This document shows positions 32,071 through 43,914 of a stretch of 64,000 bases of DNA, one piece after another. The DNA is from Penicillium oxalicum (lineage: Eukaryota; Ascomycota; Eurotiomycetes; Eurotiales; Aspergillaceae). The notes under the pieces were generated by a model. That model searched no databases. It was not told where the DNA came from and saw nothing but the letters and a program-made list of their open reading frames with translations. The stretch covers positions 1,674,001 to 1,738,000 of the forward strand of contig NC_064653.1 of assembly GCF_001723175.1 (NCBI RefSeq). Direction: 5' to 3'. A program made the position numbers and the translations under genes. Positions within the stretch are counted from its first letter, which is position 1; the number at the start of each line of letters is the position of its first letter.

Positions 32071-35000
32071 TTGTTTTTAGGATCAAAAAAAATATATTCC
32101 AACATTTTCCCCCCGCAACGCATGCTTGCGCCTTTTTGCGGGGCACATCGCTGGTCATACGCACAGTCGCAATTTTCTTGTCCTCGAGTCCCGTAGGACT
32201 CGTATGTGTCGCCGTCGGGAAACACCATCATGTCGCGGGAGCATGACAAGTTGTGGGTTGAGGAAATCTCAAAAAAGCTTCATCTCTTTAACGATTCGAG
32301 GCCCTGTCAATCTCTAGGGCCTGTCAAGAACTGCTCCGTGCTTCAGATGTGCGCTCTCGAGCGAGTCAATGCATCCCGTGCCCACGCTAATTACCTAATA
32401 TTTTTTGACAAGGTCTTCCCCTCCCTTCTTGACCGTATGGATGAGTCTAGAAAGCAAGTCCATATAACTCCCATCAGCCCATTGCCGTGGCTTTGTCATT
32501 CAGCTGCAGGCCTGCAGATATGTTACAGGGAGCAGTTCCTAGCTGGTAGCTGAAACCATGCAGAAAACAAATGCCTCAAAACACACCACTCCCAGTTCAG
32601 CATTGCTGCGGCTATTCGTGATTCGACTGCATCAGGAGACGGGCCCCCGTTCCCTTTTTTTTTTAGCGCCAACCAGTGGCTTGAGCATGCAGGCCGTGGC
32701 TGCTACATCGTGAGAGACATTTTCTTTCTCATCAGCTATTTGTGAGTGTCCAGGTACGCACAGGACAGGACTAGTCGGACTCGGGATCATTTGAGGGACG
32801 GGAGAGGAGCTCGGTTCCCATCGTCCGTGCTAGACAAGGACCCTTAGGGGACCTCAGTACTACCACTTGAGGCCCCTTCCTCGGTGATCCGGTCGGACAG
32901 AGTATCAAACTTGATCAATGGATGTTATGTGGTAAGGCCCGTGGCAGGGTAAATCTATCGGATCGGCGCAGTGTTGATTCACGGTGCTTAGCGGGAATGA
33001 CACGCTTCCCATCGGATCGGGTCACTGTGCCACAGTCAATCCGGATCGACCTCCGTATCCGACTAGAAGTTTCGACTATTTGTTGACCAATTCGATCGGT
33101 CTAGCAATGCTAGCGGAACAGTGAAATTGGAATGGACTGGATAAGGTCTTACTGTAGTTTGAATCTTTCGCCTCTCAGTCAGTTATCTGCAGAAGTACGC
33201 AAAACAAAAGAAAAAGGAAAAGACAAACAAAAGAAAAACAAAAGAAAATGATGTGCATGATCTACAACCAGTCAGATCGGAATTTGTATACCCCAATGAG
33301 CACATCAACTGGTAGCTAGATCGCTGCCATAGCTACAGCTCAACGTCGTTCTGCCTGATGGCGAGGTCCATTGCCATCTTGGTCCGAGGTCGGTGTAAAT
33401 GGAGATCTCGATCTACACGGGAAATAGGCTCCATCAGAACCGGACTTTTCCAGGAGATTTCTGTTCCAATCGATCACCCGCGTGGGGCAGTCAAAACCCA
33501 GTATTACATCGATAGCCCGTTGGCGCCACACACCACAAGGCAAAGTCAAGTTCCCCCCCCCAAAAAATCAGAGAGAGAGAGAGAGAATGGGATCCCACCC
33601 ACCGCAACGAGCAGATTCATGGTCTTTGAACACACCTGGGCTCTATCTTATGATCATATGCTAGGTACATAAGAGCTAGACTTGTACGTATCAAGTACCC
33701 GGCTTCAACTGGTAACGCCATCGCTGATTGTTCGACCAAAGGCGATCCAGCGGGTACCATCTATACGCATGTAGCTCAATTGTGACTTATTTGGAGACCA
33801 AGTCTGATATTTGCATGACCCCAGCCCGTATGATGGAATCCAACGGTATGGATCTACAGGAGTTGCGCACATATGATGTGCATAGGGAGACTTTAAACGA
33901 AAAGGAAAAAAAAAAGATGGCGATTCCTTCGACTAATCGGGTAAGCCATTTGTCGGTACTCTGGCGAACTTCCCTTTTGGGTGAAATCCTGGAACTTTGT
34001 TCCGTGGGTGGAAGGTTTCTTTATTTAGGAGGGGGTCTTCGCTGAGTCACACCATCTATTCCACTGCAAACTTCCAAGTTAACTTGGGTAGGGACCTTGG
34101 GTGCTTTCTGTGTGCGGTGATGCTTCTGCTGTCAAAGACAGAGAGGTTGGAATTTTGATATGTTGAGAATGATACAAAATATTTGGCGTTGTTTTTATAT
34201 CAAGTCCGTTGGTTGCGAACGAAACATTGGCATCGACTTGCACGTACAACCTAATCGTTCAAATCTGCCCATTTTCATCCGGTCCATAGAATCTGGCTAA
34301 AGTACTGTGGGCGGGGTTTCTTGTGTATTACGAACTGATTCTATGGCAACCATTTCACGATCGGTCCATCCCACGGCATCTGCCAAACGTCATGTCCGAA
34401 ATAGGAAATAACTCGAAGAAAAGTCCCGTCATGGCGAGCAAGGCTGAGATTCCTCTCATGTCTGTTCTCCCCCCCCTTGAGCAATAAAAGACTCACGCTG
34501 CATGTGCTCCCCATATCCAACCATCCGACTAAATTCAGATTGGTCAATGCGGTGCAAACGTTTTGTGTACGTTTTTTTTTTTTCCATTTTTCCAAAATGC
34601 TAAAAGGCGCTCCTGTTCCAATCCCACCGCCCAAATTCGAGGGTTCTCGCCCGCATGGATCAGGCCCGCAGGTACCCGCTCGCGACAACGTGCCATGAAG
34701 AAATTTTCTGCTCTTTGCTCCCTGCTCCCTACTCCCTACCGGCAAGGTTGGTCCAGGTCCAGTCGGCCTTTTTTTCCCCTAGGCAGTTCTAGCCGGGCGG
34801 ATGAGTTGAATAGACTGAGCCACCGACTCTGCTTTTTGTGAGTGTGCGTGTCTGCGTGTATATCTCCATGTAGGACATCCCTCTTTCCAAGACTCGAGTC
34901 CTAACCATAGGTTTCCATCTTCTCCCCTTGGTTTGCCCTTGGTTTGCGCAAAAGTCCCTTCTTCCCACTCTGTGTGTACTTTTTTTTAGACCTTTTTGTT

Positions 35001-36750
35001 TTCCATTTTTCAATTTTTTTTTTTGGCTCCGCGCTCTTACCTGTCCGCACCAGTTGAAAACAGACCCACCGCGTCTAGAATTTCTCCGCTGATGGCCATG
35101 GGCGCGCATGCAGGGTGAGTCTTGTCGGACATTACTTTATAATATTCATGAGTGTGGGACATTTGGGTCAAATCTTCGGTCCGAGACAACGTGATGCTCG
35201 GCCGGGTGTGCGCGCCACTGGAGGCGGAGGGCGGTGGAAGAGCAGGAGTATGCGTGGTTGCAAGGGGGGGTTTAATCCTTCAAGTGTGGATGGACGAATC
35301 AGGCAGGTACAGCAGAGGACTCTGCTTGTCCATAGGGATCGATTACGATATACCGTGTGTATGTTGGCTATTGCGGTATGCAACCATGGCTATGCGCGCA
35401 ACCATTGGACTTTCACCTAGTAGGGGGATGTCTATTGTGGTCAGTCGAGAGAAGTTTGTCGAGCGTTTCAAAAAAGATCCTCATGATGATAGAGTCATGA
35501 TCGACATGATGTGGAAGAAGTTGATTGCATGTGTTTTTCTCTCTTGATGAGCTCTGCTTTCTTGTGAGGAATCCTTCTCGTTGCCTGCCGGGGACTCTCT
35601 AAGGTCTACTAGGTTCTATCTGTTAGTAATGAGTACGACTGCTCCTGATGGTGTCGCACACCATCGCTCGAATGAGGGACTTTGATCGAGAAACCAGTCT
35701 CGACGGTTGCTCGGGCCAGTTGTGGTTGCAAACATTCCCCCTTCCTTTTCTCTTTTGTAATTATTATGATTTTTTTGTTTTCAAAAAAGCGATGGATGTG
35801 TCAATCAAGAAGCGGTCGCACGCCGAGTCAGCCCATGGCCTCCAGAGTGGAGAGAGCAAAAAGAAGAGAAAGAGAGAGAAAAAAAACCATGATTCAGACT
35901 TGGTATGTCTAGTATTTCTTCTCATAAAGTCCAGTCTAAGCCTTGCCATGTCAAAGCTACGACGCCACAAGGGTGATTTTGCTGTAAAGTGCCGGAATTC
36001 CGCCTTGACTTCTTCTCCGTCGGGAAACATGGTCACTGGCCCACCGGCCAGTGGTGTCCAGGTGAAATGTCCTAAGGAGAAAGAGGGCAACTGAAACCTT
36101 CTTTTCTTTTTCCCTCTCTCGCCTCTTTTTGTAGGAGGTCCTTACCGGACACCGGGCCGATGAAATCTCGGTGTGCCGGTGGAGAGTTCCACTATCCACT
36201 ACCTTTCTATTGACGTGGATCGGCGCCCGACGCCTTGGCTTTTTTAATTTGTTTACTACGGGTATTGGGCTGAGAGTCTGAAAGGTCTTGATTTTGACGT
36301 GTCGACAAACCATCACCAATGAGTACTGCACCTGTTTGTACGATCGAATTCTGATATTTAGGCCATGGTCGTGGTTGTGGAGAAAAGAGAAAGAAGAAGA
36401 AAGATTGACGTGATCGGTCATCGTTGCCACTGTGCTCGGGCTCTGGTGGATCACGGGAGACACGCAAGTGTCACCGAAATGGCGTCTTCAGATGGCAGGC
36501 CGGGGGGTCTTTCCAGGAGGCCGGGATGCGAGGTTGACGCCATCTTTTGCTGATCATTCTGACATTGATCTGGTAAAGGACAATGCAATCCGAATGCCAA
36601 GGCAAGACCAGTTCCAGGTACTGGATAGACACAGACACATGGACAAACACACACGGAATTGATGTACAAGAGATTTGATTTTGGAACCAGTTTCTACATA
36701 TTCTCTCTAAGAAGCCTGCCCTTTGAGTTCAAAGAAAAAGGTGCATGAGT

Positions 36751-36773
36751 CCTCCCTCCCTCCCTCCCTCTCC
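36751..36773. repeat. (CTCC)n microsatellite
   Basis: About five tandem CTCC/CCCT units, a pyrimidine-only strand, read directly. Confidence 0.75.
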
Positions 36774-36898
36774 CGGTGTATCCATATTATACGGAAACAA
36801 ACGATCAGAGAAGCTGAGCTGCGTCAATCATGCAGCAAATATCTTTTGCTCTTGGCACTCCACTACACAAGCTCAAACTCAGGTTCTCGATAAAGGTG

Positions 36899-36916
36899 CC
36901 CCCCCCCCCCCCCCCC
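36899..36916. repeat. Homopolymer run C18
   Basis: Eighteen consecutive C about 1.06 kb upstream of the GPI12 start. Confidence 0.8.
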
Positions 36917-37974
36917 TCTACGCACCGAGGGCATGCTGAATTGTCTGGAAATAGGACTCAGTCTCGCATGTGCACTCAGATGGCATGTCCTGCAAATTAA
37001 AGTATTCAGGGCTGCTTGGGCTGGGACTGTGCATGCAGCAAAGTCCCCCTAGTGGCGTAGATCAACTCGCTGGAATTGGCTGGATGAGAACTGGGAAGAT
37101 CTTGATAACGGGTCTCCCCCGCACCAATCGCCTATGAATGGGATCTACCACAGGGCACAATGACATCTCAAGGGCGTGTGAAAAAGAAAGGATCTCGACA
37201 GATCCATCTGATCTATCAAGGTATGAATTCTTAGAGGATTTGGATTTGACTTTGGTGAGAGATCTCCAAAGGATAAGATTCCTCGCAGTTCTGTTCAGCA
37301 TCATGGACTGATTCCATGCGTCTTATTGGATGGTAACGGAGTTTATCACGTGACTTTACTGCCGGGGATCGACCCGTCGCCGAGCACAAGACGACGCGCA
37401 GGAAAAAGCCCAAAAAAAGCAAAAAGGAGAGAATGTTATCTGAGCACTCAGGTTTGGCACTGGCGATAATTCTAGAGCTTCTGGCCACCGTGTTCTCTTT
37501 TTTTTTACTTCCTAAATCCATAGCCAATACCTGTGTAGACTGAGTATTCTGGATCAAAGTTCCTGGCCATTGCAGACACGGGATCGGTCTGTGGTGGAGA
37601 CGATTGGCATTGTCGCAGCAGTCACCAAGCTGGTCTTCACTTTTGGACACTCCAATCACACGCTTCCTCCAGTGGAATGTCAAACGGCACTCTCCTCTTG
37701 TCCCCTCCCCCACTGTGTGCCATCTCCGCTTCAAGCTCGATCGGAATCGGGCGGACTCAGTATCGCGAGTCGAAAGCTATCGACGTGCGCTTAGATCTCA
37801 GTTGGACGTCCCCTTAGGCCCGACTGCGATCTGGACAAGTGCGACGTGCTCATAGAGTGTGTCGCCCGTGCACCGTTTCCCAAGACCGTCTACACACGAC
37901 GACGACCACTACTACCTCGCATCTCCGCTCAGCTCTGTCCAGTCAGCTGCCATCGCCAGTCGTCTCCTCTCCAA

Positions 37975-39027
37975 ATGTCGTCCTCCTTCAATTGGACCGC
38001 GCTGGTGGTCGCAATCGGGGCAACCATTCTCTTCTGGACCATCTCTTCGACCTCGTCCCCGTTCACCCGCTCCTTTCCCCGTCTTCGCAACAAGCGTATC
38101 TGTCTGCTCATCGCTCATCCCGATGACGAGGCCATGTTCTTCTCGCCGACGGTGTTGGCACTCACCAAACCGGAGTTGGGCAATCATTTGAAGATCCTCT
38201 GTCTCAGCACCGGTATGTAGTCGACATAGCTCATGCACATGCACACCCTTCCCCCCTATCTCTCTCTCCATCCCTCAGGATCCAATCTCTCTCTCTAAAT
38301 CACCAATCCCCCCCCCTCACCAGGTGACGCCGACGGCCTCGGTGAAACCCGCCGCAAAGAACTCGAAAAATCCGCTCTCCTCCTCGGCGTCCGCGATCGC
38401 TCCGACGTCTTTGTCCTCGACGACCCAACCCGCTTCCCCGATAGCATGAGCACCATCTGGTCCCCCGACCACATCACCTCCCTCCTCGCCTCGGCCTTTG
38501 CTCCCGATCTCGCCGCCACCCTCAACGGATCCGCCAAGAAGAATCCCTCCAAAGCTCCCACCTCGACCATCGATGTCCTCCTCACCTTTGATCAGCACGG
38601 CGTCAGCAACCATCCGAACCATCGCTCGCTGTACCACGGCGCAGTGCACTTCCTGCGCACCATGATGGCGGGTAAGGATGGGTTTGCGTGTCCCGTGACC
38701 ATGTATACGTTGACGTCGACGTCGATGCTGCGCAAGTATGTGGGAGTGTTGGATGCGCCCTTGACGATGGTGATGGGTGTGGTGGGGAATTTGGTGAATG
38801 GGTTTCGGGGGAAGAAGGGTAATGCGCGGGCTGGAACTGGAACGGGAGCTGGAGCTGGGGCGTATCAGCCGGCGAGGTTGATCTATGTGAGTGGTGTGGG
38901 GGAGTGGTTGACGGCGCAGTCGGCCATGGTGATGGGTCATCAGAGTCAGATGGTCTGGTTTCGTTGGGGGTGGATTACGATTGGACGATACATGACGGTG
39001 AATGATTTGAAACGAGAGAAGATCTAG
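37975..39027 (+). CDS. GPI12: N-acetylglucosaminyl-phosphatidylinositol de-N-acetylase
   Basis: Two exons, 37975-38212 and 38324-39027, give 313 residues. The 111-nt intron has a GTATGT donor and a CACCAG acceptor and splits a glycine codon. An N-terminal hydrophobic helix (TALVVAIGATILFWTI, about residues 8-23) is followed by the LmbE/PIG-L fold. The zinc motif HPDDE is at residues 48-52, and a second conserved stretch, TFDQHGVSNHPNHRS, supplies further His ligands. The enzyme removes the acetyl group from GlcNAc-PI, the second step of GPI-anchor synthesis, at the cytosolic face of the ER. The length is slightly above the usual ~250-300 because of a Gly/Ala/Thr-rich insertion (TGTGAGAG) near residue 257. 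The start at 37975 leaves the anchor helix at the very N-terminus, as in the family; the upstream open frame is not needed. Confidence 0.93.
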
Positions 39028-39459
39028 GACGATGAGAGGACGGTTGATACACACACACACACATGTATATACGGGGTGTATGATCAGATGGTGAGGCTGT
39101 TTGATCAAAATTGTACAAAATCATCATATTCCATCCACCGGTTGTAGGACCCCCGGGACTTGCTCTTTTCAAATCGCGGGCTTGAGGTTCTCTTTTTGAG
39201 TGAGACCGTTCTCTCCCGTACATCTACATCTCAGAGTAACTTGGTTCCAATTCAAATAGCAGTGGTTTTGATCAAGGGCTCATGTAAGCACTCTCGACAA
39301 CAGGAGCAAAACATAGAGGACCAGCTGGACCATCCATGTTTTGTCCGGGTGGGTATCAGGCATAAATACATCAGAAGAGTACACAAGTCGTTGACTGTTC
39401 AACAAGAGGGGGGAACACCATCTCCCTTCCCCCCCCCCCCCCCCTACGAACCTCATCTC
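39028..39459. other. Convergent intergenic region with (AC)7 and C16
   Basis: This separates the 3' ends of GPI12 (+) and the mitochondrial factor (-). It holds (AC)7 at 39049-39062 and a C16 run at 39429-39444, which begins 15 bp after the stop codon of the minus-strand gene. Confidence 0.6.
39429..39444. repeat. Homopolymer run C16
   Basis: Sixteen C on the plus strand, 15 bp downstream of the minus-strand stop codon at 39460-39462; the transcript there would carry G16. Confidence 0.8.
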
Positions 39460-41796
39460 TTAAATCCAAGACTTCTCATCCAACAAAAACACGCTGTTCC
39501 TCTCTCCAGTCTTGAGCATGTCCAGTGCTGCCAGACGTCCGAAGAATCCACCGTGGGGATTCTTCGCCGTGGACAATTCATGGTCCGCCGGGTACTCTGT
39601 CCACGTGTTGCGCATCTTGGACACGGTCTGACGGAGCTCCTCCGACTGAGGCACCTGGAACGTAAAGAGCCTGTCGAGCGGCGCCACCGTGCGATCCAGG
39701 AATGGGTATCGCGTCGCCAGATCCTCCCATTTGGAGTTTTCCGTCCACGCGGGCCAGGCGCCCGGGTCGAACAGATCTTGTCGATCAGAATGTCTGCGGA
39801 CGGGGATGTCTCTCGTGTCGACCTTGTAGGAACGACTGCCAAATCCCTTGGTGCCCAACATGTCAACGTGGCCGGTGTTGGTGCTGTAGAGCAGTTGGAT
39901 CTTGCTGGGGATGAAATCAACCCATTCTTCCAGCATCCTGGGTCGTTCTTGAAGATGCCAATTCTTTTCGGGCAGGTCCTTCCATCCTGGCACCCGGACA
40001 ACCAGGTGGAGCATTCGTTGAAGAAGATAGACCTGTTGCCAGACCTCCAGACGAATGATGTCGTACGTCCGAATCGCGTCCGCGAGCAATGGAGATGAGA
40101 AGAGTTCTGGGTCAGGCCGAGGGGCCCCCTGATTGATTTGTCGACGTGCCGCCTGAAGGGCCGGATTCAAGCATCGCAACACAACCTTGCGTGCCTCCGT
40201 CTGCTTAGTGCGCGTCTCCTCCAAGAGCCGATACGCCCCGCGTAGGTACTCCTTGCAGTCTTCCAGACAACCTCGATCAATGGCCGTGTTGACCATGAAG
40301 CGCCACTCCTGCATGGTCGGCTTCACATTGTAGGGCTCAGAGGTCATGGCGACAAATACAGACTGCACAATATCCACCGAGACTCGACCGATCGTGTTGG
40401 CCCATTCCGTGTGCGTTTCACTCCGCGGCGTCTCCGTGGCAGACCATCTCTCGCGAGACTGCACGTACGCGCGCTCGAAGACCTCGTGCCAGACTTTGGC
40501 GGGAATGGGAATCTTATAGGAGGCTGAAATGAATTGAACCGTTCGAACGGCTGCTGCAATGTCATTGTTGACGCCAAAGGCATGGGCGACGGCAAAGAGT
40601 AGGTTCTCCGTTGGATATAGTGCAGACCAAGAATCATAGTCCGTCACGGCCGGTAGTTTGGAATCGTCCGGTTCCTGCTTGAGCGCATCCACGTCCACGT
40701 TCCAGACCTCCTTCAGGATGTGGGACATGGCCCGCGCATGACCTACTCGGGCCGCCGCGAGCAACAAGTTGATATAGGTTCGCTCATCGCCCGCATGACC
40801 GGCTGCCTGCATCTCTCCAAACAGACGAAGCACCAGCTTCCGAACACTTCTTTGCGCAGTGCCAAAGCCCTGCCAGCCGACCTTGGGTTCTCGCGTGCGC
40901 CGCTTCCGATAGCCCTTGGGATGGACGCGCATTCGGTAGGCTTCCACGCCGGTGTAACAGTGGTCCCAGACCTTGGCCTCCATGTAGTGCGTATAGCACA
41001 GCGCACTGGGGGTCACCTGCATCTGTTTCATCGTCTCCCAGACCTGATCAGCGAGATTGCCATTCCCCATGGCCCGGGCGCAGTCCAGGATGTGGGTGAA
41101 CTCGGCTAGTCCCAGCATGTGGCCTCCCTCGGAGGTGCGATACCCGATCACGGTGAAGAGGTTCTGCACAAACGTGTCAAAAACCTCCTCGATCCGCTTG
41201 AGGCCGTGAATGAGCACGGCCCATGTGTGTAAGGGGTGGTGGAGCTGGCGGAAGGGGTCCACGAAATGGGCGGGGGAGAGGAGGTGGAGCGCCGTCAAGA
41301 AGACGGTCTGGGGTAAGGCGCCGACCAGCCCCGCCGACCGTGGATCGGTCATGGCTTTCATGACTTGATCCGGCTGGCCATCGTTGAGGACACGGTAGAA
41401 TCGACGGGCATATTCGTGCTCCTGCTCGGGCGAGTCCCACGAGAGGGACGCGGCCTCCGGATGATTTTGATGTGAATGCTCTGCTCGATGGGCACGGTTG
41501 ATTTCGTGTGTCGACAGTACGCTGGCCTGGAGACGGTTGTTGGCTGAATGGTAGTGCCGAGCGCCCAATTGGTTTGTGGACAGCTTGCCTCGATGAATAC
41601 TCCCTGGGTGCATTGAGGTCGATCCATCTGACCATCTCAGGAATGACGCTGGACGCCTATGTTCCGGAGCATACTGTTGTCCCCGGTGTCGCGTGGTGAA
41701 TTGACCGTTGTGGGCACGAGGAATGGACGATCCACTTTGGCGGAGGTGGAGCCATGGAGAGGAGAGTCTCTCGCCCACACAGATTGGTCCTCTCAT
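39460..41796 (-). CDS. Mitochondrial PPR-like expression factor (ATP13/Aep2- or Cya5-like)
   Basis: An intronless 778-residue frame. The first ~110 residues are rich in R, S, H and Q and poor in acids, fitting a mitochondrial presequence. Helical repeat-like segments follow, such as LAEFTHILDCARAMGNGNLA, ERTYINLLLAAARVGHARAM and EWRFMVNTAIDRGCLED, which resemble degenerate 35-residue pentatricopeptide repeats. The C-terminal part has FPEKNW-type Trp-rich stretches and ends LLDEKSWI. Fungal proteins of this layout (the Aep2/ATP13 mitochondrial ATPase-expression group, or Neurospora cya-5) bind specific mitochondrial mRNAs and activate their translation. The particular target cannot be read here. 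I am confident of a mitochondrial RNA-binding role and less so of the exact subfamily. Confidence 0.75.
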   Translation of the reverse strand: MRGPICVGERLSSPWLHLRQSGSSIPRAHNGQFTTRHRGQQYAPEHRRPASFLRWSDGSTSMHPGSIHRGKLSTNQLGARHYHSANNRLQASVLSTHEINRAHRAEHSHQNHPEAASLSWDSPEQEHEYARRFYRVLNDGQPDQVMKAMTDPRSAGLVGALPQTVFLTALHLLSPAHFVDPFRQLHHPLHTWAVLIHGLKRIEEVFDTFVQNLFTVIGYRTSEGGHMLGLAEFTHILDCARAMGNGNLADQVWETMKQMQVTPSALCYTHYMEAKVWDHCYTGVEAYRMRVHPKGYRKRRTREPKVGWQGFGTAQRSVRKLVLRLFGEMQAAGHAGDERTYINLLLAAARVGHARAMSHILKEVWNVDVDALKQEPDDSKLPAVTDYDSWSALYPTENLLFAVAHAFGVNNDIAAAVRTVQFISASYKIPIPAKVWHEVFERAYVQSRERWSATETPRSETHTEWANTIGRVSVDIVQSVFVAMTSEPYNVKPTMQEWRFMVNTAIDRGCLEDCKEYLRGAYRLLEETRTKQTEARKVVLRCLNPALQAARRQINQGAPRPDPELFSSPLLADAIRTYDIIRLEVWQQVYLLQRMLHLVVRVPGWKDLPEKNWHLQERPRMLEEWVDFIPSKIQLLYSTNTGHVDMLGTKGFGSRSYKVDTRDIPVRRHSDRQDLFDPGAWPAWTENSKWEDLATRYPFLDRTVAPLDRLFTFQVPQSEELRQTVSKMRNTWTEYPADHELSTAKNPHGGFFGRLAALDMLKTGERNSVFLLDEKSWI

Positions 41797-43386
41797 CAGG
41801 AAAGATTTCCAGGTCTCTCAGCAATATCAAGATGTAGAAAAAAAAACAAGAGGATTGGAGACCTCCAGCTGATGATGGAAAAAGGCATCAGGGAGGTCCG
41901 TGGTGGAAGAGGGGGTTCTGCATTCTGATCACCCCGGTCACGTTCAGAGTGCGTGTGTCTGCAGTCTCCAGGGTACGACTCATTTCGGCAGGCAGCGGTG
42001 GGGGATACTACGGTGCAAAGTACAGGAAGACAGGGGGAGTACATGCTCTGTACATGCTCTTCACACAGACCCGATCCAGTTGTGTCCCGCCGACGAGTGT
42101 CTCATGACAAGAGCAAGGTCGTGAGGGTACTTGGGCTGAAAGTACCTGTCTGTGCGAGAGGGGGTCTCCATGTCGAGCCAAACGAGGTACCACCGAATCA
42201 TCGACGCATCGGCCGCGTCCCTGGGAGCGGCCACAAAGGACACGCTGCCCGTATGGTCATGGACTAAATCCGATGCAGTTAAATGTAAGGACGCCTCGAT
42301 CCACACAGCATGCGGGTGTAGCATACAGTCAGTCTATTCAGTATTGACAATTCCGTTCTCTCTCGATGGCGAGCTGGAGTACCCAGCTCGGGTACGACTA
42401 CACACCAGCTCCTGTCATGTCTCTCTGAGCGGAACCGTGAATCACAAGGCGGTTGACGGTGGGAGGACCCGTTGTGGGGGAAGAGGGAGAGGGGTCAAAA
42501 GTGGAGACAAAAAGCCACAACACCAAGAAATCATTCGCCAGTTTGCGCATGTCAAAACGGGGGCCAATCTGGGGATCGAGGGACTGGACCGTTACAGACA
42601 CGAGGCCGTCAGGAATCGAAACCTCCTTTTGACGGAGAGTGGCGCATTGAGACAGAAGACTTGTGTTCAAGCACGCGGACTGTCTGGATTTTTTGGAACT
42701 TAGGACCATAGATGAGATGCTCAACATCTGAGGGTGAGAGTGAAAGGAAAAGACCTCAAGGGTGAATGAAGACTCTGATCTTTGCGGCAAATAAAAGACC
42801 TACTAGTACAGCGAGGCTCGAATGGGATGGACCACTTAGCCACACAATTGTCCTTGGTGAGCAGGGAAATACCACATGGAGACTGTTGCCGACGCATCAT
42901 AGAAGACCTAGCTAACGGATCAGACAGGTCCATCGGTTTCATAGCATGGGCAGGAATGGGTTGGTATATTGAGACTTCACTGCAGATGAGAGACACGGGA
43001 ACATTGATAGACCTCGTGGCTACACAGAGAACACTCCTCCCGGCCCAGACTGTGAGAAGACTTGTCTAGGGTCGAACAGTCGAGACTGACCCGGACAAGA
43101 TTGACAAAGGCATCCCATGCTTCCCTCAGGTTGCAAAGCAGTGGACCCGCCCTGGCCGGCACTCGGATGAGTCAGCACAAGTTTTGCCCGAGGTCCCGTC
43201 AGGTGGACCCCACCTCAGTCTGAAGAGAGTGACCGCCCGACTGAACTGAGGTCAAACTCAGTCGCACTGCGGCCACTTTCGCACTAGTCCCAATTAGGCA
43301 GCGGACAGAGCTCGCCGATTCTGATCTCCCCGAGGTGGGATGGCCGCGACGTGTTCCAGTTCCAGATTGAATACCATCTTCTCATC
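41797..43386. other. Divergent intergenic region upstream of LSM3
   Basis: This 1.6-kb stretch lies between two divergent starts. It includes a direct duplication of GTACATGCTCT at about 42039-42060 and an 8-bp hairpin near 42368-42388. A 95-residue open frame at 42782-43069 has no ATG at its start and no domain. No gene is supported. Confidence 0.5.
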
Positions 43387-43914
43387 ATGGCCGATAACGA
43401 TGATGCCGGTGCATCCGTCTCGGAGCCCCTCGATCTTGTCCGCCTCTCTCTCGATGAGATTGTCTTTGTGAAGCTGCGCGGAGACCGTGAGCTGAAGGGC
43501 CGTCTTCATGTGCGTGTTCTCCTCATTTGAGTCTTAGCCCTTCAATCCTCGAGGATACGCATGACTGACCTCGACGTGTTCCTAGGCCTACGACAGTCAC
43601 TGCAACCTTGTATTAGGAGACGTGGAGGAGACCATCTACGTGGTGGAAGAGGACGAGAACGAGCAAGAGGTCACAAGGGTATGGCACCGCGGGTGAACGA
43701 GGTCATATCTTTATTGCTTTTTTACCCAGAGTTGCTAAAAAACGGTCCTTTTCGGTGATGACAGACAATCAAGAAGCAAGAAGAGATGTTGTTCGTGCGA
43801 GGTGGGTGGAACTCGAAATCACGCTCTCTCCTTGGATCGACGCGCTCGAGAATACTGACTCACGATCATTCATCACCAGGCGATTCCGTCGTTTTGATTT
43901 CTCCACAGGCTTGA
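43387..43914 (+). CDS. LSM3: U6 snRNA-associated Sm-like protein LSm3
   Basis: Four small exons, 43387-43509, 43586-43678, 43765-43801 and 43880-43914, give 95 residues. The three introns are 76, 86 and 78 nt with donors GTGCGT, GTATGG and GTGGGT and CAG/TAG acceptors; all phases agree. The protein reads MADNDDAG, then the Sm1 motif ([20 protein letters not shown]) and [16 protein letters not shown], the acidic loop VVEEDENEQ, and the Sm2 motif ([14 protein letters not shown]). These are diagnostic for LSm3, a subunit of both the nuclear LSm2-8 ring on U6 snRNA and the cytoplasmic LSm1-7 ring in mRNA decay. The gene is easy to miss because exons 3 and 4 are only 37 and 35 nt. No alternative identity fits. 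Confidence 0.95.

Larger units (their letters stand above)
28800..37974. other. 9.2-kb gene-free region between divergent arrestin and GPI12
   Basis: I find no frame here with a domain or a convincing exon chain, although many short open frames occur. Structure that is visible: T15A18 at 31290-31322, T14A10 at 32047-32070, C16 at 31997-32012, an A-rich CAAAAG-type stretch at about 33200-33247, a (CTCC)n run at 36751-36773 and C18 at 36899-36916. Two weak candidates for small proteins are given in the findings. The region could hold distal regulatory DNA, non-coding RNA genes or decayed elements. Confidence 0.5.

Noticed and set aside
32185..32202. 7-bp hairpin CGAGTCC/GGACTCG
   Set aside because: Too short to be significant; no adjacent gene or terminator context.
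35641..35680. 8-bp hairpin with 3-nt loop (GATGGTGT/ACACCATC)
   Set aside because: Expected about once by chance in a window this size.
38317..39108. 263-residue minus-strand open frame with CVCVCI and His-rich stretches
   Set aside because: Antisense to GPI12 exon 2; its start lies in the (AC)n repeat and it has no family features.
42782..43069. 95-residue plus-strand frame upstream of LSM3
   Set aside because: Begins with TTG, no ATG context, no domain, and no splice link to LSM3, which has its own good start.
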